This document shows positions 10,538 through 20,280 of a stretch of DNA of 64,000 bases, piece after piece (within the stretch, counting starts at the first letter, position 1; each line of letters begins with the position of its first letter). The stretch lies in NCBI GenBank assembly GCA_044225415.1, contig JBGAIO010000001.1:1-64000 (forward strand), given 5' to 3'. The notes below the pieces were generated by a model. The model saw only the letters and a list, made by a program, of their open reading frames with translations. It made no database searches and was not told the DNA's origin. The position numbers were made by a program, and so were the translations under genes. This DNA comes from JALORV01 sp044225415 (GTDB taxonomy: Bacteria > Pseudomonadota > Gammaproteobacteria > Burkholderiales > Burkholderiaceae_F).

Positions 10538-11748
10538 ATGGGCAGCTATCTCGGCGCCGCACTGCAGGGTCCGCTGCTGTCGATCCTGCCGAACCATGAA
10601 GGCCTGACGGCATTGCGAGCGCGGCCATGCGAGATCCCGAGCCTCGGTTTCGAAGAGCATCGCACGTCGGCGCTGGTCGCCGAACGGCTGAAGAGCTTCG
10701 GCGTCGACGAGGTGCATACAGGCATCGCGAAGACCGGCGTCGTCGCCATCATCCGTGGCCGCGGCAACGGCCTGCGCGCGATCACTGCGTGCCGACATGG
10801 ACGCGCTCGCGATGAACGAGGAAAGCGAGTTCGCGCATCGTTCGACCCGCGCCGGGCTGATGCACGGCTGCGGCCACGACGACCGCTGATCCGCCTGCTG
10901 GCCGCGGCGCGTGCACGGCCGCGACGCGCCACTTCGACGGCACCGCCGTGCTGATCTTCCAGCCCGGCGAGGAAGGCTTCGCCGGCGCGAAGGCGATGAT
11001 CGACGAAGGACTGTTCGAGCGCTTCCTGGTCGACGAGGTCTACACGCTGCTACCTGGCCGGCGGCCGAACCCGGCTTCATCGGCCTGAATCCCGGCCCGA
11101 TGATGGCGTCGGCTGATCGCATCGAGATCACCGTCTGCGGCAAGGGCGGCCACGCCGCGCCCGCATCGCGCGATCGACCCGGTCGTGGTCGCTGCGCACA
11201 TCGTCACCGCCGCGCAGACCATCGTGTCGCGCACTGTCGCGCCGCTGCAGGCCGCGGTGCTGAGCCTGTGTTCGATCCAGGCCGGCAATCCCGGTGCGTT
11301 CTCCGTGATCCCGCGCGAAGCGAAGCTCGTCGGCACGGTGCGCACCTTCAGCCCCGACGTTCAGGACCTGATCGAGCAACGCCTGACCGAACTGGCCGAG
11401 GCGACCGCGAAGGCGCTCGGTGCCGAGGCCCGCGTCGTCTACGAGCGCGTCTATCCGGCGACGATCAACCACGATGCGCAGGCGAAGTTCGCCGGCGACA
11501 CGGCCGCGGCGCTGGTCGGCGAGGCCAACGTGCTGCGCAACCTCGAACCATCGATGGGCGCGGAGGACTTCGCGTTCATGCTGCGCGCGCGGCCGGGCTG
11601 CTACGTGCGGCTGGGGCAGGGTGGCGGCGCCGAGGGCTGCTTCCTGCACAACACGCGCTACGATTTCAACGACGCCGTGATCCCGCTGGGCGCGGCCTAC
11701 TTCGCTACTGGAATCGTCGAGCGCGGCATGCCGGCCGGCGGCCGGTAG
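10538..11748 (+). CDS. M20 family amidohydrolase (HipO/IAA-amino-acid hydrolase type; frameshifted 5' half)
   Basis: Preceded by a Shine-Dalgarno (cggagga). The family's LGFEEHRT, MDALAMNEES, the CGH metal-site motif near 10870, PGEEGFAGAKAMIDEG near 10965-11010 and HNWP-like segment can be followed through about five frame changes between 10590 and 11180. From 11185 to the stop the frame is clean and includes the dimerisation domain and the C-terminal MGAEDFAFML metal/active-site motif. Such enzymes cleave N-acyl or peptide amide bonds with two metal ions. Its place between two permease genes of a peptide importer suggests that it hydrolyses the imported substrate. A paralogue lies at 32721-33920. 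Confidence 0.82.
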
Positions 11749-11775
11749 CAGGCCTGCCGGCGCGACACTCGCAGC

Positions 11776-12723
11776 ATGAACGCGCTCGCGCGGCTGTGGG
11801 ACCACGACGTCGCGTACAGCTTCCGGTCGTCACCGGTGGCCATCGTCGCCGCGCTGACCGTGTTCGCGCTGATCTTCGCCGCCGTGTTCGCGCGCTGGGT
11901 CGCGCCCTTCAATCCCTTCGACCTCGCGACCATCGACCTGATGGACGCATCGCTGCCGCCGGCCTGGGAAGAGGGCGGCAATCCGAAGTTCTGGCTGGGC
12001 ACCGACGACCAGGGCCGCGACATCCTCTCCGCCGTCATCTTCGGCATGCAGGTGTCGCTCGCGATCGGCCTGGCGTCCGTCGCGCTGTCGGTGGTGATGG
12101 GTGTGGGACTGGGTCTGCTGTCGGGCTATGTCGGCGGCCGGCTCGACGCATTCATCATGCGCGTGTGCGACGTGATGCTGTCGTTCCCGGCCATCCTCGT
12201 GGCCCTGCTGATCGATGGCGCGGCGCGCGCCGTCCTGCCGCGCGACTCGCACAGCGAGCTGGCCTTCGGTGTGCTGATCCTCGCGATCGCGCTGTCGGGC
12301 TGGGTGCAGTACGCGCGCACCGTGCGCGGCGCGACGCTGGTGGAGAAGAACAAGGAGTACGTGCAGGCGGCGCGCGTGATCGGCGTGTCGCCGCTTGGGA
12401 TCATGCGGCGGCATGTGTTGCCCAACGTGCTCGGGCCGGTGCTGGTACTCGCGACGGTGCACATCGCCACGGCCATCACCACCGAGGCGACGTTGTCTTT
12501 CCTCGGCGTCGGCGTGCCGCCGACCACGCCGTCGCTGGGCACGCTGATCCGTATCGGAAACGAGTTCTTGTTTTCCGGCGAGTGGTGGATCACCATTTTC
12601 CCCGGCGCGGCTGATCCTGCTCGTGCTGTCGGTCAACCTGCTCGGCGACTGGCTGCGCGATGCGCTGAATGGAAGCTGCGCCGGACTACCGGCGCCCGAC
12701 GTTTCAGAGGAGACACGCGATGA
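11776..12723 (+). CDS. Dipeptide/oligopeptide ABC transporter permease, DppC type, second set (late frameshift)
   Basis: Clean from MNALARLWDHD to about residue 276. It has a first helix near residues 20-43, the LGTDDQGRDILSAVI motif, an EAA loop (NKEYVQAARVIGVSP), and the C-terminal TLSFLGVGVPPTTPSLG segment. Near 12605 one indel moves the normal end (LVLSVNLLGDWLRDAL) into another frame, and a second near 12670 brings it back; the stop at 12721-12723 overlaps the next ATG (ATGA). It completes the channel of transporter 2 with the permease at 9548. Confidence 0.88.
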   Translation: MNALARLWDHDVAYSFRSSPVAIVAALTVFALIFAAVFARWVAPFNPFDLATIDLMDASLPPAWEEGGNPKFWLGTDDQGRDILSAVIFGMQVSLAIGLASVALSVVMGVGLGLLSGYVGGRLDAFIMRVCDVMLSFPAILVALLIDGAARAVLPRDSHSELAFGVLILAIALSGWVQYARTVRGATLVEKNKEYVQAARVIGVSPLGIMRRHVLPNVLGPVLVLATVHIATAITTEATLSFLGVGVPPTTPSLGTLIRIGNEFLFSGEWWITIFPGAADPARAVGQPARRLAARCAEWKLRRTTGARRFRGDTR

Positions 12724-13109
12724 GAACCAAGCCGATAGCAGCCTGTGCACTGGGCGCCGCCATCGTGGCGCTGTCCGGTTGCGCGTCGACCTTCACCGAT
12801 TCGTACCTCGTCGGCGAGCGCTGGTTCAAGGCAGACATGAACACGACGCCGGTCATCATCCTGGGCGTCGACGACTGGGACACGGTCGAGAGGCGTGTGC
12901 TGATCACGCCGGGGGTGCACGTCGTTCGTGTGCAGGCGCTGCCGGTGCCGGGCGCGCCGAATGAGACCGCGGCGCTGAAGCTCGACGTCAAGCCCTGCAC
13001 GCAGTACTACATCGTGGCGTGGCGCGAGAATCCGCTGCTCGCGAATTTCGAGCCGCGCGTGGACTACGCCGCGCCCCTGGCCGGCTGCACGGCCGACGGG
13101 AAGTCCTGA
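12720..13109 (+). CDS. Small lipoprotein inside the peptide-transporter cluster
   Basis: 129 residues. Start ATG 12720 is chosen because of the upstream cagaggaga and the ATGA overlap with the permease gene; an earlier in-frame start would lie inside that gene. A lipoprotein signal ends at LSGC (Cys21). The mature part is short with VIILGVDDWD, a central RRVLITPGVHVVRVQ strand and two further Cys (CTQYY, AGCTADG). It is not recognised. Position between the DppC and DppD genes of transporter 2 suggests co-transcription; a role in peptide capture is only inference. Confidence 0.8.
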   Translation: MRTKPIAACALGAAIVALSGCASTFTDSYLVGERWFKADMNTTPVIILGVDDWDTVERRVLITPGVHVVRVQALPVPGAPNETAALKLDVKPCTQYYIVAWRENPLLANFEPRVDYAAPLAGCTADGKS

Positions 13110-13112
13110 CGC

Positions 13113-14105
13113 ATGGCGAAGGCCCCGCTGCTCGAGGTGCGCAACCTGCGCATCGAGTTTCCGACGCGCGGGGCACGCTGCTCGCAGTCGACGACGTTTC
13201 CTTCGACATCGAGCGCGGTGAAGTCCTCGGTGTCGTCGGCGAGTCCGGTGCCGGCAAGTCGCTGACCGGCGCGGCGATCATCGGGCTGCTCGAGCCGCCG
13301 GGCCGCATCGCGGCGGGCGAAGTGCGGCTCGAAGGCCTGCGCATCGACAACCTGCGCCATGACGATCTGCGCAAGATCCGCGGCCGCGAGATCGGCGCGA
13401 TCTTCCAGGATCCGCTGACGTCGCTGAACCCGCTGTACACCGTCGGCCGGCAGATCGTCGAGACCATCACCACGCACCTGAACGTCTCGTCGGGCAAGGC
13501 GCGCGCCAGCGCTGTGGAGCTGCTGGTCGCGACCGGCATTCCGGCGGCCGAGCGGCGCATCGATCACTACCCGCATCAGTTCTCCGGCGGCATGCGCCAG
13601 CGCGTGGTCATCGCGCTGGCGTTGGCCGCGCAGCCGAAACTCGTCATCGCCGACGAGCCGACCACTGCGCTCGACGTGTCGATCCAGGCGCAGATCATCG
13701 CGCTGCTGAAGCGGCTGTGCCGCGAGCAGGGCACGTCCGTGATGCTGGTGACGCACGACATGGGCGTGATCGCGGAAACGGCGGACCCGGGTCGCCGTCA
13801 TGTACGCGGGACGCATTGCCGAGATCGGGCCGGTGGCCGACGTCATTCATCGGCCGCAGCATCCATACACCGTGGGCCTGATGGGATCGATCCCCAGCAT
13901 GACCGTCGACAAGGAACGCCTGACGCAGATCGACGGCGCGATGCCGCGGCTCACCGCGATTCCGCCAGGGTGCGCGTTCCATCCGCGCTGCCGGCTGGCG
14001 TACTCGCGGTGCTCGGCCGAGCGGCCCGACCTGATGGCGGCAGGCACCTCGCTGGCGGCGTGCTGGCTGCACGGCCACTGCGCGCCGGCGCGGCAGGCGG
14101 CGTGA
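13113..14105 (+). CDS. Dpp/Opp ABC transporter ATP-binding protein, DppD type, second set (frameshifted)
   Basis: Starts MAKAPLLEVRNLRIEFPTR three bases after the lipoprotein stop. One frame change near 13170 joins it to TLLAVDDVSFDIERGE. Then Walker A GESGAGKSLTG, Q-loop IFQDPLTSLNP, signature FSGGMRQR near 13577, Walker B LVIADEPTTALD near 13645 and H-loop THDMG near 13757 are all intact. A second change near 13787 leads to RVAVMYAGRIAEIG-type sequence and a normal DppD C-terminus with CAFHPRCRLAYSRC and the final ACWLHGH. With the next gene it forms the ATPase pair of transporter 2. Confidence 0.88.
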
Positions 14106-14106
14106 C

Positions 14107-15148
14107 GTGGCTGCGGTGCTGAAGGACGGAGGCAGAGGAGCCCGGCGCCGCGGCGCGAGGTCATCGTCAGGGCCGATGGCATCGCCCGCTGGTTCGACGT
14201 GTCGCCGCCGTGGCTCAACCGCGTGCTGGCCGGCGGTGGGCGCCAGATTCTGCACGCGGTGGACGGCGTGAGCTTCGAGATCCGTGGCGGTGAGACGCTC
14301 GCGCTGGTCGGCGAGTCGGGCTGTGGAAAGTCCACGGTCGCGCGTCTGCTGGTCGGGCTGTATCGCCCCACGCGGCGTGTGCTGTTCTTCGGCCGCGATC
14401 TTGCGGAGATGAAGGGGTCGTCCGGCCGCCGTTGCGCCAGAAGCTGCAGATGATCTTCCAGGACCCATACGCCAGCCTGAACCCGCGCTGGCGCGTGCGC
14501 GACATCATTGCCGAACCGCTGGTCGCGCACGGACTGCGGCGTTCCGCGAAGGACATCGACGCGCGCGTCGACGAGCTGCTGCATCAGGTGAAGCTCGCAC
14601 CGGCCGACAAGCAGAAGTACCCGCACCAGTTCTCCGGCGGGCAGCGCCAGCGGCTGTCCATTGCGCGGGCGCTGGCAACGCACCCGGCCTTCCTGGTATG
14701 CGACGAGCCCACCTCGGCGCTCGACGTGTCGGTGCAGGCGCCCGTGCTGAACCTGATGAAGGACCTGCAGCGCGACCTCGGCCTGACCTACCTCTTCATC
14801 TCGCACAACCTGGCGGTCGTGCATCACATCGCCGACCGCGTCGGCGTCATGTACCTCGGCCGCATCGTCGAGCTCGCGCCGCGCCGCGCATTGTTCGAGA
14901 CGCCGCAGCATCCGTACGCGCGCATGCTGCTCGATGCGATCCCGGACCTGGGGATGACCGGCCGCGCGCGCCTGCGCGGTGGCCGGCGAGGTGCCCAATC
15001 CGCTACAGGTCCGACGAATACCTTCCATCCACGCTGTCCGCACGCGAACCAGCGCTGCAGGGTCGAAGTGCCGATGCTGCAGAAGGTGAAGCTGGCGGGC
15101 GGCGCCACCGACGTCGCCTGCCACGCGGTGGAGGAAGGTCGGATCTGA
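14107..15148 (+). CDS. Dpp/Opp ABC transporter ATP-binding protein, DppF type, second set (frameshifted)
   Basis: The start is uncertain: a GTG at 14107 lies right after the dppD stop but is in another frame from the first recognisable block REVIVRADGIARWF at about 14154. The body shows Walker A GESGCGKSTVARLL near 14310, a frame change near 14415, Q-loop IFQDPYASLNP, signature FSGGQRQRLS near 14633, Walker B LVCDEPTSALD near 14695 and H-loop SHNLAVV. A compensated patch near 14970-15005 hits the linker before the C-terminal FHPRCPHANQRC motif. It is the last gene of the transporter cluster. Confidence 0.85.
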
Positions 15149-15314
15149 TCCGGCCGCGGCCGGCGGCTCGCGACGTTTGCGGTCATCGTTCGCGGCCCTT
15201 GCCGACGTCCCCGCCGGCACGGCGATTGCCAAGCCTCACCGTCATCGGAAGCGAAGCACCTCCGCCCCGCCTTCCCCTCATCCGACCAACAACGTGAAAT
15301 TCAATGGAGTGCTT

Positions 15315-15914
15315 ATGTCCAGAATCATGCTTGCGATGCTTGCCGGTATCGGCGTTGGACTGTCGGGCGCCGGCCAGGCCCAGATGCCCGCGACGCAGGT
15401 CGGCGCCATTTCAAAGGCGAGCCATGACCAGATGGTCAAGGATGCAGACGCGCAGCTGAAGGCAGCCAAGGCCGCGTGCGCATCGCTGGCCGGCAATGCC
15501 AAGGATGTCTGTCTGGCCGACGCAAAGGGCAAGCACAGCATCGCAAAGGCGGATGCCGACGCCGCCTACAAGAACACGGCCAAGGCCCGCGAGAGTGCCC
15601 GCGTTGCCCATGCGCAGGCGAACTACGACGTGGCCAGGGAAAGGTGCGACGACCTGTCGGGCAATCCGAAGGACGTGTGCATCAAGGAAGCGAAGGCCGC
15701 GCTGGTGAAGGGCAAGGCCGACGCCAAGGTCGATCGCGTCGCTGCCGATACCAGCCGCGATGCCGCGACGACCCGGGCCGAGGCCCGCAAGGATGCCACG
15801 GCGGACAAGCGCGAAGCCGACTACAAGGTCGCGCTCGAGAAGTGCGATGCACTCGCCGGCGCGGCCAAGGATTCGTGCGTCGGCAATGCACGGGCCCAGT
15901 TCGGCAAGCGCTAA
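15315..15914 (+). CDS. Periplasmic repeat protein with C-x10-C units
   Basis: 199 residues with a Sec signal peptide (residues 1-22, cut after GAGQA). The mature protein is rich in Ala, Lys and Asp and probably alpha-helical. Three copies of a Cys-x10-Cys unit are seen: CASLAGNAKDVC, CDDLSGNPKDVC and CDALAGAAKDSC, each preceded by a helical Lys/Ala segment and followed by AKA/AKG. Similar proteins in Burkholderiales are often labelled TolA-like cell-envelope proteins, but there is no TolA domain and the role is unknown. ATG 15315 is chosen for the signal peptide. The frame is clean. The hemerythrin gene follows 17 bases later. Confidence 0.82.
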   Translation: MSRIMLAMLAGIGVGLSGAGQAQMPATQVGAISKASHDQMVKDADAQLKAAKAACASLAGNAKDVCLADAKGKHSIAKADADAAYKNTAKARESARVAHAQANYDVARERCDDLSGNPKDVCIKEAKAALVKGKADAKVDRVAADTSRDAATTRAEARKDATADKREADYKVALEKCDALAGAAKDSCVGNARAQFGKR

Positions 15915-15931
15915 CCTGCGGGAGCCACTCC

Positions 15932-16513
15932 ATGATCTTCGAGGCGATCCGCGAAAGCCACGACCTGCAGCGTGACCTGTGCCGCAAACTCACGGCGTCG
16001 CGCGGGGACATGGCGGCGCGGCTGCTGTTCCTGCAGCTGAAAGTCGAGTTGATGGCGCACGCGGCCGCCGAGGAACGGCATCTGTACGTGCCGCTGATGA
16101 TGGATGACGGCGGCCTCGATTCCTCGCGGCATGCCCTGCATGAACACCACGAGGTCGACGAACTGCTCGACGACCTGTCGGTCCGGAACAAGATGCAGGC
16201 GGGATGGATCGCCACAGCGAAGAAGCTGAGCTTCAAGGTGCGCCATCACCTGAAGGAAGAGGAATCGAAGTTCTTCCAGCTCGCCGGGCGGCTGCTGTCG
16301 ACGACGAAGAAGGCGCAGATGGCGCGCGCCTACCGGCGCGAGATCGTGCGCATGCGCCGGCACTATGCCGACGAGTACGACACCGTGAGCGTCGCCGCGG
16401 CGAGCGGGCTCGTCAGGCCCGCGAAGCGCGCGGTCGACAGGCCTGCCGTGCGCGGCAATGCGCGTTCAGGCGAGCGGCTGCGCGGCAAGAGTGAACCGCG
16501 CCGGACGCACTGA
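15932..16513 (+). CDS. Hemerythrin-like HHE domain protein
   Basis: 193 residues. Residues about 1-130 form a four-helix HHE domain: ESHDLQ near residue 8, AAEERHLY near 48, LHEHHEVDELL near 68, and a C-terminal VRHHLKEEESKFF near 105. These give the His and Glu pattern for a non-haem di-iron site. Such proteins bind oxygen or NO, or act in iron and redox protection in the cytoplasm. The last 40 residues are basic (KRAVDRPAVRG and similar) and look disordered. A Shine-Dalgarno cgggag precedes ATG 15932. It probably shares a transcript with the upstream repeat protein. Confidence 0.88.
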   Translation: MIFEAIRESHDLQRDLCRKLTASRGDMAARLLFLQLKVELMAHAAAEERHLYVPLMMDDGGLDSSRHALHEHHEVDELLDDLSVRNKMQAGWIATAKKLSFKVRHHLKEEESKFFQLAGRLLSTTKKAQMARAYRREIVRMRRHYADEYDTVSVAAASGLVRPAKRAVDRPAVRGNARSGERLRGKSEPRRTH

Positions 16514-16539
16514 CAGGCGCCGATGGGCGAATGCCCGCG

Positions 16540-18070
16540 TCAGCGCAGCAGCGCCAGCAGCTTCGGCTGCACCGACACCGCCGCCATCAAACCGCCCAGC
16601 AGCGCACCGGTCACGCCTGGACAGCACGCATCCTGCCCCGCGAGGAACAGGCCGCCGACGGGCGTGTGCGGCCGCAGCGCGTCGCTCGGGAAGCGCTCGG
16701 CGTCGTCGCCAGTCCGTACATCGCGCCGTGCTCCGCGCCGGTGTAGATTGCGACCGACACCGGCGTGACGACGTCGTAGCGCACCATCGGTGCCAGCCGG
16801 GATAGTGGCGCGCGAACTGCGCGAGCAGGTTCTGCTCGATCTTCTCCTTGGCCTCGAGGTAGCCCGGATCGCGCCGCTCTCCGCGGTGCATCCTCGAGTT
16901 CCCACGCCTTGAAGGCGTCCGGATCGACCAGCGCGACGATCTCGCAGGTGTGCCGCTGGCGATCGCCGGGATGGTGCTGCGGATCCTTCAGCGACGGGAA
17001 GCTCACGAACAGCGTCGGCGAGTCCGGCTCGATCAGCGGATTGCGCCACAGGCTGTCGACGTTCCAGCTCTCGTAGATCCAGTCGTTGGAGCTGCTCGCG
17101 CCCGTGGTGATGTCGCCTTCGAGGCCGATGTAGATGCCCACGTAGCCCACCGATGACTCGATGCGCAGCGCATCGGCCGCCCAGTCGTAGTCGACTTCAT
17201 CCGACGGCAGCAGGCGCAGCGTGTTGCGCAGGCCCGCGTCGGACGACGCAGCGCGCATCGATGGTTTCGCCGCTGGCGAGCGTCACGCCCTGCACGCGAT
17301 CGTCGCCGACCCGGATCGCGGTGACTTCCGCATTTGCGCGCAGTTCGCCGCCGGCCGCGCGCACAGGTGCCGCGAGTGCTTCGGCAAACACGCCGGAACC
17401 GCCCACCGGATACCACGCGCCGTCGAGATAGCTCGACATCACCACCGCGTGCAGCGCGAAGCTGGCCTGGCTCGGTCGGCCGCCGTGCGCGCCCCATTGC
17501 GCCGCCAGCACGGCCTGCAGCCGCGGATCGGCGACGCAGTCCTCGATCACCTGCTGCAGCGTGCATGGCCCACCCAGCGCTGCACTTCGTCTTCCTTCCA
17601 CCACATCAGCCCACGCGCGACGATCTGCGGCATCGAGTGCGCGGCGAAGACGGCTTCGAGCGCCTTGGTGGCCGCACGCAGGCTGTCGAAGTAGCGGTCG
17701 ATACCCGCTGCTTCGCCGGGAAAGCGCGACTTCAGCGCGGCGATGAGGCGCGCAGTCGGATGTTCGAACTCGACGATGACGCCGGGGAAATGCACGCGGT
17801 CGTACACCGTCCCCATCGATGCCATCGGCACGCCGTCGGGCGTCAGCGCGTCGAGGATCTTCTTCACCGGACCGGCCCTGCCGTCGCTCACGCCTGCGCC
17901 ACCGATGTAGTGCACGCCCACGTTGAAGCGGTAGCCGTTGCGCTCGAAGGTCTGCGTCAGCCCGCCGACAGGCTGTTGTGCTCCAGTACCAGCACGCTGT
18001 CGTCGGCCGCCAGTGCGCGATATTCTCCGCCGATGCCGGAGCCGATGACGATGGTGTCCCACGCCGACAT
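16540..18070 (-). pseudogene. FAD-dependent oxidoreductase, phytoene desaturase/retinol saturase type (frameshifted)
   Basis: The start MSAWDTIVIGSGIG at 18070 gives the FAD-binding GxGxxG motif. The frame shifts near 18000-17970; then GGLTQTFERNGYRFNVGVHYIGG follows, typical of the CrtI/RetSat superfamily, and continues cleanly to about 17575. Further changes near 17570, 17250, 16885-16860, 16790 and 16710 separate VIEDCVADPRLQ, YPVGGSG, WNVDSLW.NPL and the C-terminal GLFLAGQDACCPGV segment, the second FAD contact. The stop is at 16540-16542. The family moves or saturates C=C bonds in polyenes; the substrate here is unknown. It is convergent with the hemerythrin gene. Confidence 0.75.
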
Positions 18071-18089
18071 GCTCACCTCCCGCCGCGGT

Positions 18090-19169
18090 TCACTCGTAGT
18101 CCAGCACGTCTGTCCAGGTCAGCGGGCAGGTACCGAGATCCTCGGCATGCGCGCCAAGGAATTCATCGGCCGCCTGCCGGCCCGCATCGCGCAGCATGGT
18201 GAAGAAGGGCCACTCGGCCAGCAGCTTCGACGAGTAGCCCAGGCCCGTCATCACGTCACTGGTGATGCGGTGAAAGCGCATGCGCGCCAGCGTGCCGATG
18301 TCGCCGGTGCGCTGGGTCGCCACCCGCCGCAGGATCGCGGCCAGCCGCAGTTCCTTCAGCAGGTCGCGTTGAACGACACTTCGTTGAGCCGGTTCTGTAT
18401 TTCCGTGGCGGTGCGCGGCGTACCGGGGCGTTCGACCGGATTGATCTGCACGAGGATCGTGTCCTCGATCGCATTCGCGGACCAGCGGCGTCAGCAGCGG
18501 ATTGCCCGAATAGCCGCCGTCCCAGTATGCCTCGCCGTCGATCTCCACCGACTGGAACAGCGTCGGCAGGCACGCGGAAGCCAGCAGCACCTCGGGCGTC
18601 AGTTCATGATTGCGGAACAAGCGGCTGCGTCCGGTGCGCACGTGCGTGGTGTTGACGAATACCTTGATCGGTGCGTCCTTCACGCGTTCGAAGTCGACCG
18701 TCTCGGCGAGGATGTCGCGCAGCGGGTTGGTGCCGCGCGGATTCAGGTCGTACGGCGACATCACGCGCGCCGCCAGGTCCATCGCGACGAACAGCGGCGA
18801 ATAGTCCAGTGTCCAGCGGCCGGTCATCACCTCGATCGGCCCACGGCGGAACGGGCTCAGCAGCGCGGCGTCGGATACGCGCCGCCAGAACTGCGCCAGC
18901 GCCGCGCGCGCACCGGCGTGTCCGCCGGCCGCCAGGCCATCGGCCATGACCACCGCGTTCATCGCGCCGGCCGAGGTTCCGGATACGCCGTCGAAGTCCA
19001 GCCAGTCTTCCTCGAGCAGGCGATCGAGCACGCCCCACGTGAACGCGCCATGCGAGCCGCCGCCCTGCAGCGCAAGGTCGACGAGCCGCGTCTTGCGCGC
19101 GGGTGGGCGGCGTCGTTTGCGCGCTGCCTGTCCGGGGGCGCCCGCAGGGGATTTCTTCTTCATGGCCAT
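18090..19169 (-). CDS. Patatin-like phospholipase (internal compensated frameshift)
   Basis: 359 residues from ATG 19169. The basic N-terminus (residues 4-28) is followed by the oxyanion-hole motif LQGGGSHGAF (36-41 GGGSHG), the nucleophile motif GTSAG (Ser66) and the catalytic Asp in WDGGYSGNP near residue 215, so the Ser-Asp dyad of patatins is complete. Between about 18380 and 18480 two compensating indels garble some 30 residues in the C-terminal part; the frame then ends cleanly with TWTDVLDYE. Patatins are lipid acyl hydrolases. There is no signal peptide, so a cytoplasmic or membrane-associated enzyme is expected. It lies 20 bases upstream of the oxidoreductase gene. Confidence 0.87.
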   Translation of the reverse strand: MAMKKKSPAGAPGQAARKRRRPPARKTRLVDLALQGGGSHGAFTWGVLDRLLEEDWLDFDGVSGTSAGAMNAVVMADGLAAGGHAGARAALAQFWRRVSDAALLSPFRRGPIEVMTGRWTLDYSPLFVAMDLAARVMSPYDLNPRGTNPLRDILAETVDFERVKDAPIKVFVNTTHVRTGRSRLFRNHELTPEVLLASACLPTLFQSVEIDGEAYWDGGYSGNPLLTPLVRECDRGHDPRADQSGRTPRYAAHRHGNTEPAQRSVVQRDLLKELRLAAILRRVATQRTGDIGTLARMRFHRITSDVMTGLGYSSKLLAEWPFFTMLRDAGRQAADEFLGAHAEDLGTCPLTWTDVLDYE

Positions 19170-19221
19170 GGTGCTTGCTCCTTTGTCGCCGAGTGTCGCA
19201 CGGGGCAGACCGGCGGCTCCA

Positions 19222-20252
19222 CTATCGGCCCGCGCAGGCGCCGCGTCGTGTTGACTGCTGTCGTGCCCCTCGTCCAGCGCGAGCAGCGCGAACGACGACC
19301 AGCCAGTGCGTGCCGACGTAGTCTGCGTCCGTCGCCGCAGGCAGCGCTGCCGCACGGTGCGCCGCGACGGCCTTGCGTACAGGCCTTGCAGCGCGTTCGG
19401 CAATTGCGGCCCAGGTGCGTCCAGCACCACGCGCGCACCAGGTTCACGCCATGCAGGTGCACGATGCGCGCATCGGTCCGGATCGCCGACCGGCACCGGT
19501 GTCAGCCAGCGCGCGGACGGCATCGTCGGTGCGAAGGCATGCCACCAGTCGACGAAATCGCAGTCGTCGAGGACGCGACCATCGGCGGCCTCCACCAGTC
19601 CCGCCGACAGGAAGTCCTCGCCGCAAGGCTCGTAGGCCGCGGGATAGCGGCGGTCGCGACCGAACCAGTGCAGTGCACGTTCGACGATCAGCGCGCGCAG
19701 TGCACGGTGCTGGACGGCGCGCCAGTCCAGCGCGAGCAGCAGCGGAACGCCGAGTTCGGTGCCGCCGCTGCGCCACGGCGAAGTCGGCGCGCGGCAGAAT
19801 AGTGGAGTGAAGCGCTCGGCAAATGCATCGGCGAGCGGGCGCAGAGCATCGCGCCATGGCGCGGCGACTGCATCGGCGGTGGCGAGCGCTTCGAACTCCG
19901 CGGCGGCCGGCCAGCCCCAGCCATACGGTCGCTCGAGGGTCTGACGATGCGGGCCGCGCAACGTCGCCCAGGCTCGCCGGCCACTGCCTGCGCAGTCAGT
20001 CGCTGCCGGAGGTGGTGCGGCTCGCCCGGCGAGCGCGTGAGCGGGCTGCAGGCGCAGCAGCCGCACCAGCGTCCAGTGCATGTGCACGCACGAATGCCAG
20101 TCATAGCTGCCCCAGAAGACCGGATGCAGCGCGCGCGGCGTGCGCAGGTCGCCATCGCCGCCGAGCAGCTGGTCGAGCTTGTAGGGATACTCGGTGACCG
20201 TGTTCGCGAGCGCGGTGCGCGCGAACGCGGCGGCCAGGGGCGGCGTCAGCAT
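19222..20252 (-). CDS. DUF2891 family protein (3' part frameshifted)
   Basis: Starts MLTPPLAAAFARTALANTV. The DUF2891 hallmarks are present: HPVFWGSYDWHSCVHMHW near residues 43-60, RPYGWGW, ELGVPLLLALDW, YPAAYEPCGEDFLS and DFVDWWHAF. Near 19470 the frame moves (HLHGVNLVRAWC is in another frame), and the expected end YVGTHWLxxFALLAL near 19270-19310 is split between frames. The stop is not certain; TAG at 19222 fits the family length of about 340. Without a shift the frame would run on into the patatin gene, which is not credible as a fusion. Function unknown. Confidence 0.75.
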
Positions 20253-20280
20253 CCGCCCAGCGTAGCGGCTTTCTTCGGAA

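Noticed and set aside
18090..20252. A single frame that would fuse DUF2891 and patatin domains
   Set aside because: The two parts are normally separate. The DUF2891 C-terminus is in another frame, so the apparent fusion is caused by an indel that hides its stop; the patatin has its own good start at 19169.
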